A DNA stretch of 18,561 nucleotides from Albibeggiatoa sp964388965 (GTDB taxonomy: Bacteria > Pseudomonadota > Gammaproteobacteria > Beggiatoales > Beggiatoaceae), in contig CAYMCP010000070.1 in NCBI GenBank assembly GCA_964388965.1, forward strand, positions 1 through 18,561, in the 5' to 3' direction. Made by a program: the position numbers and the translations under genes. Under the pieces are notes generated by a model. That model saw nothing but the letters and a program-made list of their open reading frames with translations. It searched no databases and was not told the DNA's origin. Shown piece by piece: positions 15,210 to 18,561 of this stretch (within the stretch, counting starts at the first letter, position 1; each line of letters opens with the position of its first letter).

Positions 15210-16439
15210 CTAAAAATTACTTTTAATCCAATTAAATGCACGATTAAACATATTACTTCCACCGCCAATTGCGATGTCAGATATGCTTTCATCTCGATGT
15301 TTGTAGCCGAATAGTAATAAGCCAACTCCTGTGGCATGGATTGGGTTACGCACTACGTCTACTAGCCCTGTGATATATTTGGGATAGCCAACGCGCACTG
15401 GCATGTGGAATACTTCCTCTGCTAATTCAACCACACCGTCCATTTTGGCACTGCCTCCGGTAATCACGATACCTGCGGCAATTAGGTCTTCATAACCACT
15501 ACGACGAATCACTGATTGTACTAAATTAAATAGTTCTTCATAACGTGGTTCAACCACATCAGCTAATGTTTGGCGTGCTAAATAGCGTGGTGGTCTCGCA
15601 CCAACACTAGGTACTTCTATCATTTCTTCTGCATTGGTTAATTTTGTTAATGCGCAGGCATATTTAATTTTAATATCTTCTGCGTATTGGGTAGGTGTAC
15701 GCATTGCAACAGCGATGTCATTTGTCACTTGATCGCCGGCAATCGGGATTACTGAGGTATAACGGATTGCGCCTTCAGTCCAAATTGCAATATCGGTCGT
15801 ACCACCACCAATATCTACTAAACAAACACCTAAATCTTTTTCATCATCAGTCAAAATGGCTGAACTAGAAGCAAGTTGCTCTAAAATGATGTCATCTACT
15901 TCTAAGCCACAAGAACGAATACATTTAATAATATTTTGTGCCGCACTTTCAGAGCCTGAGACTAAATGCACTTTGGCTTCTAAACGCACGCCAGACATAC
16001 CAATTGGTTCACGGATACCTTCTTGATTATCAATTACATATTCTTGCGGTAACACATGGATAATTTTTTGATCGGCTGGAATGGCAACCGCGCGTGCTGC
16101 ATCGATTACTCTATCTACATCATCTTGTGTCACTTCTTTGTCACGTATGGCAACAATACCGTGTGAGTTCATGCTACGAATATGACTACCGGCTATGCCT
16201 GTGTAAACAGAATGAATTTCACAGCCGGACATGAGTTCAGCTTCTTCGATTGCGCGTTGAATGGAATGGATCGTTGACTCAATATTGACAACTACGCCTT
16301 TTTTTAGCCCCCGCGATGGATGTTGACCAATACCAATAATTTCAACTTCATCACCTTCAGGAGAGACTTCTCCAACGATTGCTACGACTTTGGATGTCCC
16401 AATATCTAAACCAACAATTAGATTTTTGTCTCTTGCCAT
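15210..16439 (-). CDS. ftsA: Cell division protein FtsA
   Basis: An actin-like ATPase that tethers FtsZ to the membrane and recruits later division proteins. The 409-residue protein has the phosphate-1 motif GLDIGTSKV (10-18), the phosphate-2 motif DIGGGTTD (209-216) and the adenosine motif VITGGSAKMDG. The FtsA-specific 1C domain is in the expected place (about 85-165, VYTGIAGSHIRSMNSHG onwards). The C-terminal FNRAFNWIKSNF is the amphipathic membrane-targeting helix. A GAGGAGCT ribosome-binding site lies before the ATG, in the seven-base gap after the ftsQ stop, so ftsQ and ftsA are co-transcribed. Confidence 0.98.
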   Translation of the reverse strand: MARDKNLIVGLDIGTSKVVAIVGEVSPEGDEVEIIGIGQHPSRGLKKGVVVNIESTIHSIQRAIEEAELMSGCEIHSVYTGIAGSHIRSMNSHGIVAIRDKEVTQDDVDRVIDAARAVAIPADQKIIHVLPQEYVIDNQEGIREPIGMSGVRLEAKVHLVSGSESAAQNIIKCIRSCGLEVDDIILEQLASSSAILTDDEKDLGVCLVDIGGGTTDIAIWTEGAIRYTSVIPIAGDQVTNDIAVAMRTPTQYAEDIKIKYACALTKLTNAEEMIEVPSVGARPPRYLARQTLADVVEPRYEELFNLVQSVIRRSGYEDLIAAGIVITGGSAKMDGVVELAEEVFHMPVRVGYPKYITGLVDVVRNPIHATGVGLLLFGYKHRDESISDIAIGGGSNMFNRAFNWIKSNF

Positions 16440-16446
16440 AAGCTCC

Positions 16447-17178
16447 TCACTTTACCCTCACCGCAATGCCGTTGGTATAACGCAGGTCAATGTATAATCC
16501 CAAGTCTCCCGCTAGTGAAGATGCGTGTTGTGCTAGGATGCGATGGTAAACTTTAATAAAACGTTGTAAACGTGGTACTATCTCTCCACGACCTAAATGA
16601 ATTTGAATACCCTTATCTAAGTGAATCATCCATGCTTTGCGTGGCAAACAGTTTAATTTTTTAAGTTGTAATTGCATATTTTGTATAATCGCTTGTATGT
16701 GTTGATAGTGCGTTATCATATCCGCTACACAATCTTTTTCGCCAAAAAATTCGATTATATTACTTAATGGTTGTGGTAATTCAAATAATTCACCTGCTAT
16801 ATCGACGTACTGTTGTTGCCATCGTGCGATGGGCTGGTATTCTATTATTTTTAATTGTAAAGTATTAAAGTGTACCAACTTAATGGTAATATTTTTTATC
16901 CAAGGCAAGCTTAATGCCGCTTGTTCCATTTTATCTAATTGTAAATAGAACCTTCCTACGTTTAGGTAGGGTGCAATCACTTTTTTTATATCACGGGGTT
17001 GTGTCTGGTATTGCCCTTCAATAGTGATTTTTTTGATTAAAAAGCTCTGTGGGTGACTAAGCCACCATAATAACGTGCCGATAATTAACAAACCGCCTGC
17101 TAGTGCGATCAATATTACTAACCAATGTTGATTACTATTGTATGACGCTAGTTCAGCGATTCTGGGATGGGCTTGCAT
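16447..17178 (-). CDS. ftsQ: Cell division protein FtsQ
   Basis: A bitopic inner-membrane divisome protein that links early and late division factors (FtsB/FtsL) through its periplasmic part. The 243-residue product has a short cytoplasmic N-terminus and one membrane helix (about 19-41). A POTRA domain follows (about 46-115: FLIKKITIEGQYQTQPRDI through LPWIKNITIKLVHFNTLQLKIIEYQPIARW), then the FtsQ beta-domain. It is somewhat shorter than E. coli FtsQ (276), mainly in the cytoplasmic tail. The Shine-Dalgarno is poor. Its position between ddl and ftsA is the standard dcw order and settles the identity, since FtsQ sequence is weakly conserved. Confidence 0.92.
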   Translation of the reverse strand: MQAHPRIAELASYNSNQHWLVILIALAGGLLIIGTLLWWLSHPQSFLIKKITIEGQYQTQPRDIKKVIAPYLNVGRFYLQLDKMEQAALSLPWIKNITIKLVHFNTLQLKIIEYQPIARWQQQYVDIAGELFELPQPLSNIIEFFGEKDCVADMITHYQHIQAIIQNMQLQLKKLNCLPRKAWMIHLDKGIQIHLGRGEIVPRLQRFIKVYHRILAQHASSLAGDLGLYIDLRYTNGIAVRVK

Positions 17179-17282
17179 ATTAAATCATCAATTATTAAAA
17201 TATATTTTTATTAATTTTAAAATTAACGCTCTCGTAAAAAAACCAGCGCAATAAATAGGTAAATTAATATTTTATCTGCAAT

Positions 17283-18182
17283 TTATAAAGCTGTTTGTAG
17301 AATTTCTACGCACAATTGCCCGAAATCTATCCCGCTTTGTTTTGCCGCCATTGGTACTAAACTATGATCAGTCATACCGGGAACGGTATTGACTTCCAAT
17401 AAGTGCGCTTGACCTTGCGCATCACAAATTAAATCTACTCGCCCCCAACCATTTGCATCCACTGCATAAAATGCACGTAAGGCTAAATCTTGTAGCTGTT
17501 GCTCATCTGTTGCAGATAAACCACAAGGACAAATATATTGTGTGGTATTTTCTGTATATTTTGCTGCAAAATCATAAAAATCTCGTGGGGTTTCTAAACG
17601 AATAGTGGGTAATGCCTTATTATGCAAAATTGCAACGGTATATTCCACACCCACAATAAATTTTTCTGCAATCACAGTACATTTATATTCAGTAGCTTGC
17701 CGCCATGCTTGTTTTAATTCATCTACTGTTTTCACTTTTGCCATCCCTACACTAGAACCTTCTAACACAGGTTTGACCATTAACGGTAAACTCAATTGTG
17801 CCACAACTTCTGTAAAATCAGTATGTTCATCTAAAATAACAAAATTAGGAGTAGGAAACTCGCAAGCTTGCCAAATTTGTTTAGTGCGTAATTTGTCCAT
17901 TGCCAACGCAGACCCTAAAACGCGACTGCCAGTATACGGTAAATGTAAAGTTTCTAAGTAACCTTGAATCGTACCATCTTCACCACCACGACCATGCAAT
18001 GCAATAAAGACGCTATCAATTTCTGTTTCAGTCAGTAAGTGTAGCTGTGTTGCGCTATCAATACCAATAGCATCAATACCTTGCTGTAGCAATGCTTCTA
18101 ATACAGCCTGCCCACTTTTTAGAGAAATGACACGTTCCGCTGAGTTACCGCCCATTAACACGGCTACTTTACCAAATTGCAT
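17283..18182 (-). CDS. ddl: D-alanine--D-alanine ligase
   Basis: An ATP-grasp enzyme making the D-Ala-D-Ala dipeptide for peptidoglycan precursors, in the cytoplasm. At 299 residues it is of the short DdlB type. Seen are MGGNSAERVISLKSG (10-24, with the Glu that binds the first D-Ala), LHGRGGEDGTIQGYLE (62-77), LPYTGS, VKPVLEGSSVGM (136-147, with the Ser of the substrate loop) and the metal site EVNTVPGMTDHSLVP. ftsQ lies 104 nt downstream, so the two may be co-transcribed. Upstream, murB and murC, its usual partners, are absent from the remaining 379 nt, and a promoter candidate lies directly before it. The Shine-Dalgarno is weak. Confidence 0.96.
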   Translation of the reverse strand: MQFGKVAVLMGGNSAERVISLKSGQAVLEALLQQGIDAIGIDSATQLHLLTETEIDSVFIALHGRGGEDGTIQGYLETLHLPYTGSRVLGSALAMDKLRTKQIWQACEFPTPNFVILDEHTDFTEVVAQLSLPLMVKPVLEGSSVGMAKVKTVDELKQAWRQATEYKCTVIAEKFIVGVEYTVAILHNKALPTIRLETPRDFYDFAAKYTENTTQYICPCGLSATDEQQLQDLALRAFYAVDANGWGRVDLICDAQGQAHLLEVNTVPGMTDHSLVPMAAKQSGIDFGQLCVEILQTAL

Positions 18183-18220
18183 TGTTATTATCTTGATAGT
18201 TTGTTGCGATATCTACACAA

Positions 18221-18229
18221 ATTGTAGCA
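18221..18229 (-). promoter_or_regulatory. Candidate extended -10 promoter of ddl-ftsQAZ
   Basis: On the - strand TGCTACAAT is an extended -10 element (TGn then TACAAT, five of six bases) ending about 38 nt before the ddl ATG. No good -35 is present at 17 bp, which an extended -10 can tolerate. It would let the ddl-ftsQ-ftsA-ftsZ block be transcribed without the upstream mur genes. Confidence 0.4.
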
Positions 18230-18373
18230 TATTGTGTTGTTTTAATATACTTGTGTTGGAAATAAGCAACAAAAATGACTTTTGACGTTGTTGTCGTTTT
18301 GTTTTGGAGATACGAGCCTTAAATTTTTTCGTGATAATGTGCTGTCACTGTAAAAAATGGAGTTGTCTACCTT

Positions 18374-18504
18374 TGTATTTCAAATGTAGGGTGTATAAAC
18401 GCAGTGCCATACACCATAAACATTTAAAAGGTGCATGGCGTTTCACTTATGCACCCTACGCTAATCATCCATTAAATCCTTGTTCAAATGTATTTCAAAT
18501 GTAG
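18374..18504 (+). repeat. 16-nt direct repeats flanking the twin palindrome
   Basis: TGTATTTCAAATGTAG occurs at 18374-18389 and again at 18489-18504, each followed by (G/A)GTG. The copies bracket the twin palindrome, the first overlapping its left arm by four bases. They could reflect duplication of the repeat's left edge or an incomplete second element. Confidence 0.6.
18386..18459. repeat. Twin-palindrome (REP-pair-like) repeat
   Basis: An outer stem GTAGGGTGTAT (18386-18396) / ATGCACCCTAC (18449-18459) pairs with one G-T wobble. Inside are two alternative hairpins: GGTGTAT (18390-18396) / ATACACC (18409-18415) and GGTGCAT (18430-18436) / ATGCACC (18449-18455). The two 26-nt hairpin units are inverted copies of one another, separated by ATAAACATTTAAAA. 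This resembles a pair of REP units in head-to-tail arrangement. A diverged copy is at 4840-4918. Confidence 0.7.
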
Positions 18505-18561
18505 AGTGCTGAAAACTCCGAAAAACTATTCCAACGCAATTCCAGCATAGGCTTGCATCTG

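Larger units (their letters stand above)
18183..18561. other. Gene-free region upstream of ddl
   Basis: This stretch holds the ddl promoter candidate, the 15-nt string shared with 3409-3423, a twin-palindrome repeat (18386-18459) and two copies of a 16-nt direct repeat. A 66-codon frame at 18304-18504 runs straight through these repeats and has no ribosome-binding site, so it is not called as a gene. No murB or murC coding end is present. Confidence 0.6.

Noticed and set aside
18304..18504. 66-codon + strand frame, rich in Cys and Lys, before the window end
   Set aside because: It passes straight through the twin palindrome and the direct repeats; the Cys-rich look comes from repeat sequence, and no ribosome-binding site is present.

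Overview
The window is an AT-rich stretch of a gammaproteobacterial chromosome. The dcw-cluster order ddl-ftsQ-ftsA-ftsZ-lpxC, LPS synthesis (LpxC), an EpmB-type lysine aminomutase and a DciA/DUF721 protein all point to Gammaproteobacteria. The orphan Ser/Thr kinase with an SH3b tail and the many small palindromic repeats recall the Thiotrichales/Beggiatoaceae. That placement is inference from sequence style; nothing here proves the genus.

Left part (1-6000): ftsX stands alone on the + strand with no ftsE upstream, between two diverged copies of a ~37-nt direct repeat and followed by a hairpin and a CGTAGGGACAAG-type palindrome. purH follows on the - strand with a good candidate promoter. Next is a ~940-nt gene-free stretch holding the wreck of an IS5-like transposase, then a YeeZ-like NAD(P)-binding protein and epmB on the + strand.

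Middle (6000-12240): a promoter at 6192-6219 probably drives three genes: a HlyD-type membrane-fusion protein and two membrane proteins that look like diverged tandem paralogs sharing a DExxxxHE motif. The first of these has a perfect Shine-Dalgarno placed for an AUU start codon. After a decayed repeat comes a tight cluster: receptor-like Ser/Thr kinase, VanZ-like protein, thioredoxin-like [2Fe-2S] ferredoxin and tyrA.

Right part (12240-18561): dciA (+) meets lpxC (-) tail to tail with overlapping stop codons. lpxC, ftsZ, ftsA, ftsQ and ddl then run on the - strand as the distal half of a dcw cluster, making the Z-ring, its membrane anchor, a divisome scaffold, the D-Ala-D-Ala precursor and lipid A. 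The expected murB/murC are not next to ddl; that side holds a promoter and a twin-palindrome repeat, a diverged relative of which lies between the YeeZ-like gene and epmB.

No rRNA, tRNA, CRISPR array or complete mobile element was found. Most genes are well-known housekeeping genes. The least explained parts are the HlyD/tandem-paralog operon and the repeat families.
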